Notes: generated from the sequence alone by a model not told the origin. Numbered from the stretch's first letter, positions 50,962 through 59,620 are shown. The stretch is DNA of 64,000 nt from an uncultured Bacteroidota bacterium (GCA_903891085.1 CAITDJ010000154.1:1-64000); one strand, 5' to 3'. Made by a program: numbers and translations.

Positions 50962-53184
50962 TTAATTTTGTTGAGGTATCCTGATTAAAAACCTTGTGAA
51001 CTCATTTTCATTACTCTCGACACTGATTTCACCACCAATTCTTTTAATAATACCGTACGAAATGGAGAGGCCTAAACCTGTGCCTTCGGCTGCATTTTTT
51101 GTTGTAAAAAATGGGTCGAATATTTTTAGTAACACTTTTTTTGGAATCCCGATCCCATTGTCAGTTTGTTCAATAAAAATACTATTCGCTGTAGTCCAGG
51201 TTTTAATTGTTATCACTTTTTTGAATGAATAATCACTGATTTCTCTCTTTTTTTCGAGAGCGAATTTTGAATTACTTAACATATTAAGCAACACTTGTTC
51301 AAGTTGAAAAGGACTTCCTAAAATATAAAGGTGTTGCTTGTCAAGGGTCAATTGCAGGTCGATTTCATTATTCGTATAGTGCAATCCAACCAAAGCAGCG
51401 GTGTGTTCGATTACCTGATTTACTTCAACAATTTCATGGCTTACATTCTGATTATCTCTTGAGAAAATACGAACATGGTTAATAATTTTCTGGATTCGTT
51501 CAATATCATTGAAGATGAAATTGATTTTATTTTTTAAATATTCGTTATTTAAATTGCCTGATTGGAGTTCATTAAGTATGTTGTCCAGACTGAAAGAAAT
51601 GCCCCCGAGTGGTTGATTAATTTCATGTGAAATACCTGCTGATAATTCGCCTAATGATTCCAGTTTATTTTTTTGAATCAGCAGATCCTGCTGTAAAGCA
51701 AGCTGTTCGAGTTCATGACGGATGCGGTCTTCAAGGTGTAAATTCAATTCTCGTAGTTCGTTTTCTACTTCTTTTCTATTATGTATATCAGTGATAAAGG
51801 TCAGAACAGATGGTATGCCATCCCAGCTTATAAGATTTGATTTTATCTCAACCCATTTATTCTCGCCCTTGGCTGTAAGGATTTGAATGTCGTATGATTC
51901 CTGAATTTCCAACCCGGCCATTCTGTTATAGTGGTTAGTAATAACCATTTCTTTATAATCGGGATGAATAAAATCATCGAAGCTTTTGCCAATGACCTCT
52001 TTTGGTAGATAACCACTGATTTCGAAAGCTTTCGGATTGATAAATTGTATCATTTTATTATTCGAAAGAATGATGCCATCATTGACGTTTTCGAATATCA
52101 ATCTGTATTTTTCCTCACTGTCTCGCAAAAGCTCCTCTGCAATGTTTTTTTCATTAATTTCAATTTCAAGTTCTTTCGTTCTTTCATACACCCGTGTTTC
52201 AAGCTTTTGATTCAGAAATTTCAATTCGTTTTCAATATTGTAGCGATACAAGGCAGAGCCGAGAATGTTTGCTGCAGTTATAATTGCATTTGTTTCAACC
52301 ATTGACCAAACCCTTTCGACAAGACAATCATCAAATCCAATGAAGCCAAACCATTCCTGATTAACAAAAATAGGTACTGCCAATAAAGAAACTATTTCCT
52401 GAGGTTCAAGTACATTACGTTCGTCTTGCGGAAAATCTTTTACTAAACCTGATATAGGCATGCGGTTGCTTAATAGGTTAGCCCAACGGCTTATTGATGG
52501 ATCATTAAGTGGAACTGACAGTAATTCAGGATTATCAATCTGTTCAGTAATACCATTACTCACCCATTCATGCGTTTGTTTACAGTGTTTAACATCGTCA
52601 ACTTCAAAAATTTCAAAAATATACACCCTGCTGACATGGGTTACCCGACCCAACTGTGCAATTAAAACTGATATAACTGTAGTATTCAATCCAAACCTGA
52701 GAATTGTTTCGGCAATATCACTTACTGTTTGCAGCACCTTCTCATTGTGAAGCAATGCTTCTTCGGCAGATTTTCTCTTAGATTCTTCAATATAAACTGA
52801 CCGTTCCATCAGAATTTCTCTGGCCTGTTCGTCAATTATTCTAAAAAGTAGCTCATTATCGACTGGCTTCAATATAAACCCTTTAACACCATATTCAATA
52901 GCCCGCATAAAATAGTGCGATTCACCATACGCCGACATGATAATGATACGTGCATTGGGGTTCACTTTTCGTATTTTCCTAACTAAATCTAACCCGTTCA
53001 TTACGGGCATTTTAATATCGGTAATTACCAGATCAAAATGGTTTGCTACATATAAATTGTATGCCTCCTCACCATCTTCGGCAAGTTGAATATTTGAAAC
53101 TTTTTTTTCGAGAATTTTTTGGTAAATGCTGCGAAGTATGAGTTCGTCTTCTACATAAAGTAATGAAATATCACTTTTTATCAT
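50962..53184 (-). CDS. Hybrid sensor histidine kinase (REC-GAF-PAS-HisKA-HATPase)
   Basis: A 740-aa soluble kinase. An N-terminal receiver domain has Asp56 in VITDIKMPVMNG. A GAF-like domain (about 160-320) and a coiled-coil linker (ENELKFLNQKLETRVYERTKEL) follow. A PAS domain is near 350-470 (YRLIFENVNDGIILSNNKMIQFINP). The kinase core has His520 in GISHEINQPLGG, the N-box region and G-box GTGLGLSISYGI. It is cytoplasmic with no membrane segment, so it probably receives signals from another regulator via REC and from a GAF or PAS ligand. The partner is the next gene. Confidence 0.93.
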   Translation of the reverse strand: MIKSDISLLYVEDELILRSIYQKILEKKVSNIQLAEDGEEAYNLYVANHFDLVITDIKMPVMNGLDLVRKIRKVNPNARIIIMSAYGESHYFMRAIEYGVKGFILKPVDNELLFRIIDEQAREILMERSVYIEESKRKSAEEALLHNEKVLQTVSDIAETILRFGLNTTVISVLIAQLGRVTHVSRVYIFEIFEVDDVKHCKQTHEWVSNGITEQIDNPELLSVPLNDPSISRWANLLSNRMPISGLVKDFPQDERNVLEPQEIVSLLAVPIFVNQEWFGFIGFDDCLVERVWSMVETNAIITAANILGSALYRYNIENELKFLNQKLETRVYERTKELEIEINEKNIAEELLRDSEEKYRLIFENVNDGIILSNNKMIQFINPKAFEISGYLPKEVIGKSFDDFIHPDYKEMVITNHYNRMAGLEIQESYDIQILTAKGENKWVEIKSNLISWDGIPSVLTFITDIHNRKEVENELRELNLHLEDRIRHELEQLALQQDLLIQKNKLESLGELSAGISHEINQPLGGISFSLDNILNELQSGNLNNEYLKNKINFIFNDIERIQKIINHVRIFSRDNQNVSHEIVEVNQVIEHTAALVGLHYTNNEIDLQLTLDKQHLYILGSPFQLEQVLLNMLSNSKFALEKKREISDYSFKKVITIKTWTTANSIFIEQTDNGIGIPKKVLLKIFDPFFTTKNAAEGTGLGLSISYGIIKRIGGEISVESNENEFTRFLIRIPQQN

Positions 53185-53210
53185 GGTTATTGCTATGATG
53201 CTTCACGAAA

Positions 53211-54425
53211 TTAATGATATTTTTTTTCTCCTGCTAAAATAAATACATTCAGGTAGTTTTCTGGAGGTGGAATCGGACACGACCAACGGTCGGCATAAGC
53301 GCAATATGGATTATACGCCATATTAAAATCTAAACTAACTGTATCATATTCAGGTATTTCTATATCCATGAATCGTCCCCCTCCATAACTTGAAATGTTG
53401 TTTGATTTGTCTTTAAATGGCACAAACAAATATTTAGTATCCGGATTATTTTTAAGCAGGTCCATGTTTTGATAAGCGGTTAGTTGAAAGACAGAATCGT
53501 TTATACTAAAAGTCAGTACCCCATATTTTCTGTATTCGGGCAACCGTGTTGTTGATGTAGTCATTTTAAAAACAGGTGAAGCCGTGTCGAGGGAAAAGCT
53601 TGCAGTAACATTCCATTTCTTGTCTATTTGAAAATAGGATAAGCCTCTGAATAATTGAATATCTGACTTTTTAAGCGGGGAGGTCAGTGTGTCGGAGAAT
53701 TCGTTGTCTTTCGAAAATCTGGATTTTTGAATAACGTCGGCATACCTTCCATTAGAAATCATGGTGCGAATTTCATTTTCAACGGGATAAAAGAAAACCC
53801 TTGAATAGAGGTAACTAATTAATTCACTGCTTACTATACGAAACCCGTAACTTGTTTTATACCAAACAGGTGGATCATATGAATCATCCGTATCAGTTAC
53901 CATACCTATGTTGAAGTCAGGGAATGCTTTGCTGAACATCAAATGAGATCGACGCGCATGGGCACCTACCGTGTATAAATCAAAATATTTGAATGGAATA
54001 TCACCTGTTTCCATGCTCATTTTAAGTGCAACAGCGGTTGAATATGTTCTGTCGCGCACAATGGTGGATGGTATGCTTACTGTATAAATGGAATCACGAA
54101 AAAGTAACATTCTCATACTTTTGGCAGAAGCATCTGCCATATTTGAGTAGGGTGATGAAAAGGACCATTGAGTAATAGGTACACCTGTGATTACCATATA
54201 CTTATAGTTGTTTTCGTGATAGTATTCAATGGCTTTTTTTAATCCTTTTTCCGGAATCCAACCTTCAACAACCAACACATCAGAAGTGGTGGGATATTCG
54301 ATGGCAAGGAAATTATACACATTGATTAGTAATATATATATTACAATAACAGGAATTGGAATTAAAACTAACCAGCCCCAAATAGTAGGTAAAACAAGGG
54401 TTTTCTTTTTGAAAAATAGCGACAT
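53211..54425 (-). CDS. DUF218-like (YdcF/SanA) and DUF1684 fusion protein
   Basis: A 404-aa membrane-anchored protein. One N-terminal helix (IWGWLVLIPIPVIVIYILLINVY) is followed by a YdcF/SanA-like DUF218 domain (DVLVVEGWIPEKGLKKAIEYYHENNYKYMVITG and RDRTYSTAVALKMSM). The C-terminal part (about 255-404) has the DUF1684 signature: GGGRFMDIEIPEYDTVSLDFNMAYNPYCAYADRWSCPIPPPENYLNVFILAGEKKY. The two domains are usually separate proteins. The combined role is unknown; both occur in envelope contexts. It diverges from pdxH. Confidence 0.82.
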   Translation of the reverse strand: MSLFFKKKTLVLPTIWGWLVLIPIPVIVIYILLINVYNFLAIEYPTTSDVLVVEGWIPEKGLKKAIEYYHENNYKYMVITGVPITQWSFSSPYSNMADASAKSMRMLLFRDSIYTVSIPSTIVRDRTYSTAVALKMSMETGDIPFKYFDLYTVGAHARRSHLMFSKAFPDFNIGMVTDTDDSYDPPVWYKTSYGFRIVSSELISYLYSRVFFYPVENEIRTMISNGRYADVIQKSRFSKDNEFSDTLTSPLKKSDIQLFRGLSYFQIDKKWNVTASFSLDTASPVFKMTTSTTRLPEYRKYGVLTFSINDSVFQLTAYQNMDLLKNNPDTKYLFVPFKDKSNNISSYGGGRFMDIEIPEYDTVSLDFNMAYNPYCAYADRWSCPIPPPENYLNVFILAGEKKYH

Positions 54426-54482
54426 AAATATTTTTTTAAAGCAACTGCAAGAAGTTTACTTTTGTCGTTTAAATGAGAAATT

Positions 54483-55115
54483 ATGGGATTAAAGTTAGCA
54501 CATATTCGGAGAAACTATAAAAAAAGTAAACTTTCAGAAGAAAATATACCCGAAGAACCATTTTCACTATTTGAAAAATGGTTTGAAGAGTCTGTAATAT
54601 CGAACGAAGTTGAGCCAAATGCCGTGGTATTATCTACTGTAAGTGAGAATAAACCATCAGCCCGTGTTGTATTGCTCAAAGAAGTTTCGGATGATTCATT
54701 CGTGTTTTTCACTAACTACCAAAGCCGGAAGGGAAAAGAGATGGAAGTGAATCCATTCGTGGCGTTGACTTTTTTTTGGCCATTATCTGAAAGGCAGGTG
54801 AGAGTTGAGGGTTTTGTGAAGAAAACAGATTCAGAGGTGTCATCAAAATATTTTAATAGCCGGCCTGAAGAAAGTAGGATTGGTTCGGTTGTTTCACCAC
54901 AATCACAGGTTATTATTTCAAAAAAAATGCTGGAAGATGAATTCTTCTCTTTATTGAACGGAAATCTACCTGTGGTATGTCCGCCACATTGGGGTGGATA
55001 TCGTTGCATACCTCAAACCATTGAATTCTGGCAGGGGGGAGAACATCGTTTACACGATAGAATTAGATATACCAAGGAAAATGGAGTCTGGAAAACGGAA
55101 AGACTGGCACCTTAA
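54483..55115 (+). CDS. pdxH: Pyridoxamine 5'-phosphate oxidase
   Basis: FMN enzyme that makes PLP from pyridoxamine- or pyridoxine-5'-phosphate; 210 aa, normal length. Motifs are NAVVLSTVSENKPSARVVLLKEV, FFTNYQSRKGKEMEVNPFVALTFFWP, FNSRPEESRIGSVVSPQSQVI and the C-terminal FWQGGEHRLHDRIRYTKENGVW. It is divergent from the DUF218-DUF1684 gene across 57 nt. The following gap to 55274 has nothing I recognise. Confidence 0.96.
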   Translation: MGLKLAHIRRNYKKSKLSEENIPEEPFSLFEKWFEESVISNEVEPNAVVLSTVSENKPSARVVLLKEVSDDSFVFFTNYQSRKGKEMEVNPFVALTFFWPLSERQVRVEGFVKKTDSEVSSKYFNSRPEESRIGSVVSPQSQVIISKKMLEDEFFSLLNGNLPVVCPPHWGGYRCIPQTIEFWQGGEHRLHDRIRYTKENGVWKTERLAP

Positions 55116-55274
55116 GTGGTGTTAGTGGGTGGCTGTCAGTATGTTATAAAATGAATAAAAAACCAAAAACAATTTCTAGAACTTTTTGGAAAAGGATCAT
55201 CAAAAGAAATGATTCTCCTTGTATCTGAGTTTATTCTGTGAACGAAAATAAACAATCACACCACTTCTATCATT

Positions 55275-56831
55275 CTATTGATGTTGTGGTCGTAACAAAT
55301 CATTTACAGTTTTAACTGGATTGAATGTAATGATAGGTGTTTCAACAAAGACAGTAATCCAATCTGCCATGGCTCCGTTCCATAAACCGGGTAATTCGAG
55401 TGCTTTTAAATTGCGACCATCTTTCGATTTAATGGAGATAAAACCGGTTTCCTTATCGACAAAATCTTTCAGATTAAATTTTTCACCTTTAAAGTTATAC
55501 ACACCACAAACAAGGTCAACAGGATTAAAATGTGTTGCATGGGTTACAATTTTCATCTGATCTTCCATTTTCAGGTTCATCTGCGACGACTCAACGATTT
55601 GCAACGAAATTTCACCCCGACTGTTTTTTACCCAGAAAGGTCCACCGCCTGGTTCACCTTCGTTTTTAACCATGCCACAAATGCGAATTGGCCGGTTTAG
55701 AAGCAGGAAAAGACTTTCAACCTGTTCTATCTCACTCAGACCATCAAAAGAATCAGGTATATTGATCATCAACTCTTTGGAGGCAAATGCACGAATCTCA
55801 GCAATTTCTTCTTTGGTTACGAAACCATCATCCAACAGATCCAGGTATTCGAATGTTTGGATCTGAAGTTTCATCAATAAACCTCCAATAGCTTTTTTAT
55901 AGAGGTAAGTTTGATCACGCAAATGATCCGGTACAATATTATCGATGTTCTTAATAAAGATAATTTCTTCTGTAAGGTCGTTAAGATTTTCGATTAAAGC
56001 GCCATGTCCGCCTGGTCTGAATAACAGGCTGCTATCCTCATTGCGGAATGGATTATTTTCCATATCGACAGCGATGGTATCAGTTGATGATTTTTGCTCT
56101 GAATAACTTATAAGATATTTAATGTGAAAAGCTTCTTCATATTTCGAAATTACCTGTTGTATTGCCTCTTCAAATTTCGCTTTGTGTTCGGGCGAGATGG
56201 TAAAATGAACCTTAGCAATGGCACTTTCGTCAGTGCAATAATGAGCGGCTTCAACCAAATGTTCTTCCACTGCTAAGCGGTTTCCATCGGCGTAAGCATG
56301 AAAACGCAGCAAGGCTTTAGGAAGGTTTCCATAACCCAGACCATCATCGAAGAGCAAGTTGCTAATTACTTCAACATATTTTTTTTCTTCTATTAAAGTA
56401 TTGATATTTAACCATTTTGACTTAATCATTTCATTTAATTCATCATAAAAGGCGAAACTTCTGATGTGTGTAAAGAAGAAACCAACAGTATTAAAATCGC
56501 TTTCATTTTCGAGTTTGATGACAGAATCATCGCTCCCATCAAAATTCTGAACGAACTCAAACAAATGTTTGAACATTCGGCTTGCTGCACCTGATGCGGG
56601 AACAAATTTTAATAGCTCAAATTTATCTTTTTCATTATCAAAATAGTTCACTAACTCTTTTACTTTGGCAGGAGAAAACCTGACGATTCCATCTTCTTCA
56701 GTAGCGGCACGCACAAGATTAATAAAAGGAAATCCATGGATAAAATCATTAACTTGTTGATTTATTTGCTCTTCCGAAATATTTTTACTTGAAATCTGTT
56801 GCTTGTCTTCGCTTGTAAATGTGAAATTCAT
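55275..56831 (-). CDS. DUF4301 family protein
   Basis: A 518-aa cytoplasmic protein of the DUF4301 family common in Bacteroidota. Conserved-looking blocks include FVPASGAASRMFKHLFEF, LPKALLRFHAYADGNRLAVEEHLVEAA, LLFRPGGHGALIENLND and PICGMVKNEGEPGGGPFWV (as PIRICGMVKNEGEPGGGPFW). The GAASRMFK and PGGHGALIENL motifs look nucleotide-sugar-binding-like, but no reaction is established. It is a single gene just before the tRNA-Leu pair. Confidence 0.88.
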   Translation of the reverse strand: MNFTFTSEDKQQISSKNISEEQINQQVNDFIHGFPFINLVRAATEEDGIVRFSPAKVKELVNYFDNEKDKFELLKFVPASGAASRMFKHLFEFVQNFDGSDDSVIKLENESDFNTVGFFFTHIRSFAFYDELNEMIKSKWLNINTLIEEKKYVEVISNLLFDDGLGYGNLPKALLRFHAYADGNRLAVEEHLVEAAHYCTDESAIAKVHFTISPEHKAKFEEAIQQVISKYEEAFHIKYLISYSEQKSSTDTIAVDMENNPFRNEDSSLLFRPGGHGALIENLNDLTEEIIFIKNIDNIVPDHLRDQTYLYKKAIGGLLMKLQIQTFEYLDLLDDGFVTKEEIAEIRAFASKELMINIPDSFDGLSEIEQVESLFLLLNRPIRICGMVKNEGEPGGGPFWVKNSRGEISLQIVESSQMNLKMEDQMKIVTHATHFNPVDLVCGVYNFKGEKFNLKDFVDKETGFISIKSKDGRNLKALELPGLWNGAMADWITVFVETPIITFNPVKTVNDLLRPQHQ

Positions 56832-56922
56832 AGGTTCATGGATTTAAATGCACTTTCAAAGTTACATAATGATTTTATTTGATGAAATAAAACTTGAATA
56901 AAAACAATAATCAGGTTCGAAT

Positions 56923-56955
56923 TTTGCTTAACAAAATAAAAAATTATTACCTTTG
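56923..56955 (+). promoter_or_regulatory. Promoter of the tRNA-Leu pair
   Basis: TTTG (56923-56926), a 21-nt spacer and TACCTTTG (56948-56955): an exact Bacteroidota consensus promoter, 11 nt before the first tRNA. It is the best promoter in the window. Confidence 0.85.
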
Positions 56956-56966
56956 CGCCACCTTCA

Positions 56967-57050
56967 GCCCAGATGGCGAAATTGGTAGACGCACCAGCTT
57001 GAGGGGCTGGCGCCGGTTACGGTGTGCAAGTTCGAATCTTGTTCTGGGCA
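56967..57050 (+). tRNA. tRNA-Leu (anticodon GAG)
   Basis: Acceptor GCCCAGA/TCTGGGC, anticodon stem CCAGC/GCTGG with loop TTGAGGG, long variable arm GCCGGTTACGGT, T-loop TTCGAAT. The long variable arm confirms class II Leu. CCA is not encoded. Confidence 0.97.
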
Positions 57051-57077
57051 CAGTTTTTTTTTAGAACTGTGTTGTTT

Positions 57078-57161
57078 GCCCAAGTGGCGGAATTGGTAGA
57101 CGCGCTACATTCAGGGTGTAGTAACCGCACGGTTGTGTAAGTTCGAGTCTTATCTTGGGTA
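57078..57161 (+). tRNA. tRNA-Leu (anticodon CAG)
   Basis: Acceptor GCCCAAG/CTTGGGT with a G-U first pair, anticodon stem CTACA/TGTAG with loop TTCAGGG, long variable arm. It lies 27 nt after the GAG tRNA and is probably cotranscribed. The prophage begins right after its terminator, so its 3' region may be the attachment site. Confidence 0.97.
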
Positions 57162-57178
57162 CTTTTAATTTTGTAAAG

Positions 57179-57210
57179 CCTTGTTAATGAGTAAATTAAC
57201 AAGGTTTTTT
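57179..57210 (+). terminator. Terminator after the tRNA-Leu pair
   Basis: A 10-bp perfect stem (CCTTGTTAAT/ATTAACAAGG), 6-nt loop and a T7 run, 17 nt after the tRNA. Confidence 0.9.
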
Positions 57211-57217
57211 TAATTAA

Positions 57218-57238
57218 GGGACGAATAACGGGACGAAT
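57218..57238. repeat. GGGACGAAT direct repeat at the prophage edge
   Basis: Two 9-bp GGGACGAAT copies, 3 nt apart, between the tRNA terminator and the first phage gene. They are candidate arm-type sites for the phage integrase or part of attL. No integrase gene is in view to test this. Confidence 0.5.
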
Positions 57239-57281
57239 GAATCTTCTTTATACTTGGGTGAAAGACTTGTATTATAAATAG

Positions 57282-57494
57282 CTATTCTTCGACTGTAAGT
57301 TTTGCACCCAATGCAACGATGAAAGCAATGGCAGGCAATACCCAGACGGGTAATGTGATGGGCAACAGGGTTAATGCTGTTGCAGCGACACCAACACCAA
57401 GCGCAATATCGGTGATGGTGCTGTAGGTGCGCGGACTTTTTGCAGTCCAGCGGGCAATGAGTTGTTTGGTTAAGAGCGCGAGTTTGTCGTACAT
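57282..57494 (-). CDS. Small phage membrane protein, holin candidate
   Basis: A 70-aa protein with a basic N-terminus (MYDKLALLTKQLIARWTAKSPR) and two hydrophobic segments (about 28-46 and 48-65), ending in acidic TVEE. It is the last gene of the prophage's minus-strand run, where lysis genes can lie. Size and topology fit a holin, but no endolysin gene is adjacent, so this is tentative. Confidence 0.55.
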   Translation of the reverse strand: MYDKLALLTKQLIARWTAKSPRTYSTITDIALGVGVAATALTLLPITLPVWVLPAIAFIVALGAKLTVEE

Positions 57495-57506
57495 GGTTTT
57501 CGTTTA

Positions 57507-57734
57507 TTAATTGATGTCATTTTTACGTTTTCTTTTAATAAAAATTTTATCCCATATGAGTTTGGTGAAATAACCCACGGTTGCCCCGATAAAAGCCAGG
57601 ATGACAGTATTCAGCATCATGGACAGATCAGGCAAACCAAAGACAGAGAGTGGCATACTGACAATATTGATGCTGGTGGAAAGGATTCCACCGGCTGAGC
57701 CACCAGCTACGGATGATGTGGTTAAAGTGTTCAT
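57507..57734 (-). CDS. Small phage membrane protein
   Basis: A 75-aa protein from the ATG at 57734 (MNTLTTSSVAGGSAGG); a TTG six codons upstream is an alternative. Gly/Ser-rich start, one strong transmembrane segment (MLNTVILAFIGATVGYFTKLIW) and a basic tail KRKRKN. It is one codon-scale gap before the 70-aa gene. It may be a holin or antiholin, or a virion membrane-active protein. Confidence 0.55.
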   Translation of the reverse strand: MNTLTTSSVAGGSAGGILSTSINIVSMPLSVFGLPDLSMMLNTVILAFIGATVGYFTKLIWDKIFIKRKRKNDIN

Positions 57735-57770
57735 ATATTGAGTATTAATCAATAAAAGTTTTATAAATGA

Positions 57771-58112
57771 TTATGCATAGTAAATAAGTTCAAACGCAGT
57801 ATTGGTAAGCAGATCATCGGCCAGGGTTGGTGGGACTCCATCGGCGATGGTGTAGGTGTTGAATTGTATTGAGTTTCCATCGAAGTTTGAGAGCGTGATT
57901 AGCCCACTACCAAAATTTATCAGCAGTTTGTTGATAAAGAGCAAGGATGAAAAAGTAATTTTGTAAGAACCAACCCCAAGTCTGGTAAAAGTCAGGGTGA
58001 ATAAGAGGTTATTTTCAAATACCAACAATACAGGCACAGTGGTTCCAGACTGTGAAACAGTGGCACGAAGGAAGCGATAGGCGTTTATCGAAGTTGAGTT
58101 GATTATATTCAT
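57771..58112 (-). CDS. Hypothetical phage protein, beta-rich
   Basis: A 113-aa protein of alternating hydrophobic strands (VPVLLVFENNLLFTLTFTRLG, LITLSNFDGNSIQFNTYTI). No charge clusters or signal. It lies between the portal and the small membrane genes and may be a minor virion or tail-completion protein. No family recognised. Confidence 0.6.
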   Translation of the reverse strand: MNIINSTSINAYRFLRATVSQSGTTVPVLLVFENNLLFTLTFTRLGVGSYKITFSSLLFINKLLINFGSGLITLSNFDGNSIQFNTYTIADGVPPTLADDLLTNTAFELIYYA

Positions 58113-58116
58113 TTTT

Positions 58117-58156
58117 TAAAGTACAAAGGCTAAAGTATAAAGGCTAAAGTTTAAAG
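58117..58156. repeat. AAAGGCTAAAGTA repeat at a prophage junction
   Basis: Three degenerate copies of an AAAGGCTAAAGTa word in the gap between the 113-aa gene and the portal gene, followed directly by the GC-rich 21-bp repeat. Confidence 0.7.
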
Positions 58157-58161
58157 GGTTT

Positions 58162-58246
58162 TCCGTCTTGCAGCCGGGCAGGCCCGTCGTGCAGCCGGGC
58201 AGGCCCGTCTTGCAGCCGGGCAGGCCCGTCTTGCAGCCGGGCAGGC
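58162..58246. repeat. 21-bp tandem repeat, GC-rich, about four copies
   Basis: Unit GCAGCCGGGCAGGCCCGTCTT (with T/G change) starts at 58169, 58190, 58211 and 58232; the last is partial. Exact 21-bp period (7 codons) and high GC in AT-rich surroundings. On the plus strand it reads QPGRPVL heptads, but it lies between minus-strand genes. The unit contains a GGGC/GCCC dyad and could form RNA hairpins. Confidence 0.85.
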
Positions 58247-58303
58247 AGGTTTCAAGTTTCAGGTTGTTTCAAGTTTCAGGTTTCAGGTTGTTTCAGGTTG
58301 TTG
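58247..58303. repeat. TTTCAAGTTTCAGGTTG repeat overlapping the portal 3' end
   Basis: Degenerate GTTTCA(A/G)G words. The portal stop codon (58293-58295) lies inside the repeat, so the last residues and stop of the portal are repeat-derived. Confidence 0.75.
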
Positions 58304-59540
58304 TAGTGTTGGGAATGGTGTTGAAAGTATTTTTTATCTGGATGACAAGTTGTTGTTGGATAGGGTCTTTATCGTTGAAGTCGAGCCCGGCATCCCGACG
58401 TACTTCCCAGACGAATTTGAAAGGATTGATGCGCTGGATGGGAGGTTCGTTGATAAATTCGATGTCAGCAACAGGATAATTGAAGTCGGACAAAAGCTTG
58501 GTAAGATGCGTCATGAACATGGATTGATGCGGGCGAATGACGGAAGCCATGGCAATGTCATATTCATTTATTATTCTGTTCGTATCGAAACCAGTTTTTT
58601 CGTTTGAGTAAGGCGTCAAGGATCTGAACCAGTTGTGGATGGTGATCAGGCTGTTTTCGGCTTGTGTGTGCAAAGCCATCCAGTTGCCTTCTTCTTTTTG
58701 AAGGAACTGGATGTATTGCGCAGCCTGAGAAGATTGACCAGGACCAAGGTCGGAAAGATACTGGATGATCAGGTCCATCGATTTTGCAGACATGGCTCCC
58801 ATGTGCAGCTGAAATTCTTCGTCCAGTGCAGCAGCATCCGTTTCGTCATTCACGCCCGGGATGATAAGCAAGCCCGGAGAGGAAAAATGCCGTTCGAGAC
58901 GCGTTTGATTCCAGATATTGGTTAAACCAGTGATAATGATGGAACGCAAGCCAGCAAAATAAGAGCAAAGACCATAATAGTAAAACTCAGGTTCATAGTC
59001 TTTGATATGATACAAAGCATGGCGCAAGCTATCGGATTGTTTTTTGAAAGAAGGATAGACAGGGAGCACCGAAGTATTTTCATCGCCTTTACCTTTGAAC
59101 GTTTCCCAATCGGGATGGATCAGGAATTTATCAAGATTAGCCCCTATGCGAACTTTTGAGGCATCGACATGGTACAGATACAGGAATGACATTTTAGCAT
59201 CGGTAACCACTTCGATATAGGCATTGCCGTGAATGAGATAATCCAGTACCACCCTGCGAAACAATGCAGCAAGATCCATCGGTTCATTGTTTGGGTGCTT
59301 GATGAAATCATCCAGTTTTGAATTGGTGGAGGCGAAACCTTTGCCGATGATGTAGTTTGTTTTGGCGTTTAAAATTGCCCTATGCACAGGAATTTCACGC
59401 GCTAACTTATTGAGTTGTGTTGGCAGCAGATTGTCCTCACCGAATGGGATATATTCGGTTAAGTTGCTACGCAAGTCAATGAAATCGGACTTGTTAAGGT
59501 TGAAAAGCGGCGTGTAATTGTATGTGGAGAAGGAGGGCAT
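58293..59540 (-). CDS. Phage portal protein
   Basis: A 415-aa portal of HK97/Phage_portal type: PVHRAILNAKTNYIIGKGF, then LFRRVVLDYLIHGNAYIEVV and SFLYLYHVDASKVRI, the typical portal core. It forms the dodecameric channel for DNA packaging. Its C-terminus is short and ends inside a repeat. In the transcription order it comes after protease, capsid and fibre, whereas portal usually precedes them. Confidence 0.85.
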   Translation of the reverse strand: MPSFSTYNYTPLFNLNKSDFIDLRSNLTEYIPFGEDNLLPTQLNKLAREIPVHRAILNAKTNYIIGKGFASTNSKLDDFIKHPNNEPMDLAALFRRVVLDYLIHGNAYIEVVTDAKMSFLYLYHVDASKVRIGANLDKFLIHPDWETFKGKGDENTSVLPVYPSFKKQSDSLRHALYHIKDYEPEFYYYGLCSYFAGLRSIIITGLTNIWNQTRLERHFSSPGLLIIPGVNDETDAAALDEEFQLHMGAMSAKSMDLIIQYLSDLGPGQSSQAAQYIQFLQKEEGNWMALHTQAENSLITIHNWFRSLTPYSNEKTGFDTNRIINEYDIAMASVIRPHQSMFMTHLTKLLSDFNYPVADIEFINEPPIQRINPFKFVWEVRRDAGLDFNDKDPIQQQLVIQIKNTFNTIPNTTTT

Positions 59541-59547
59541 TTTTTTT

Positions 59548-59618
59548 AGTGAATAGTGAATAGTGAATAGTGATTAGTGAATAGTGAATAGTGAATAGTG
59601 ATTAGTGAATAGTGATTA
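59548..59618. repeat. GTGAATA/GTGATTA microsatellite-like 8-bp repeat
   Basis: About nine tandem copies of an 8-bp unit (AATAGTGA with A/T variant) between the portal start and the fibre stop. It lies in the portal leader, so it could affect portal translation or be a recombination spot. Confidence 0.85.
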
Positions 59619-59620
59619 AT

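Noticed and set aside
58168-58479. Plus-strand frame with QPGRPVL heptad repeats
   Set aside because: It is antisense to the portal gene, made by the 21-bp GC-rich repeat, and the rest of the frame is the shadow of the portal sequence.
59548-59618. Iteron-type replication origin or CRISPR array
   Set aside because: Units are 8 bp and directly adjacent with no spacers; no replication or Cas gene nearby. No CRISPR array was seen anywhere.
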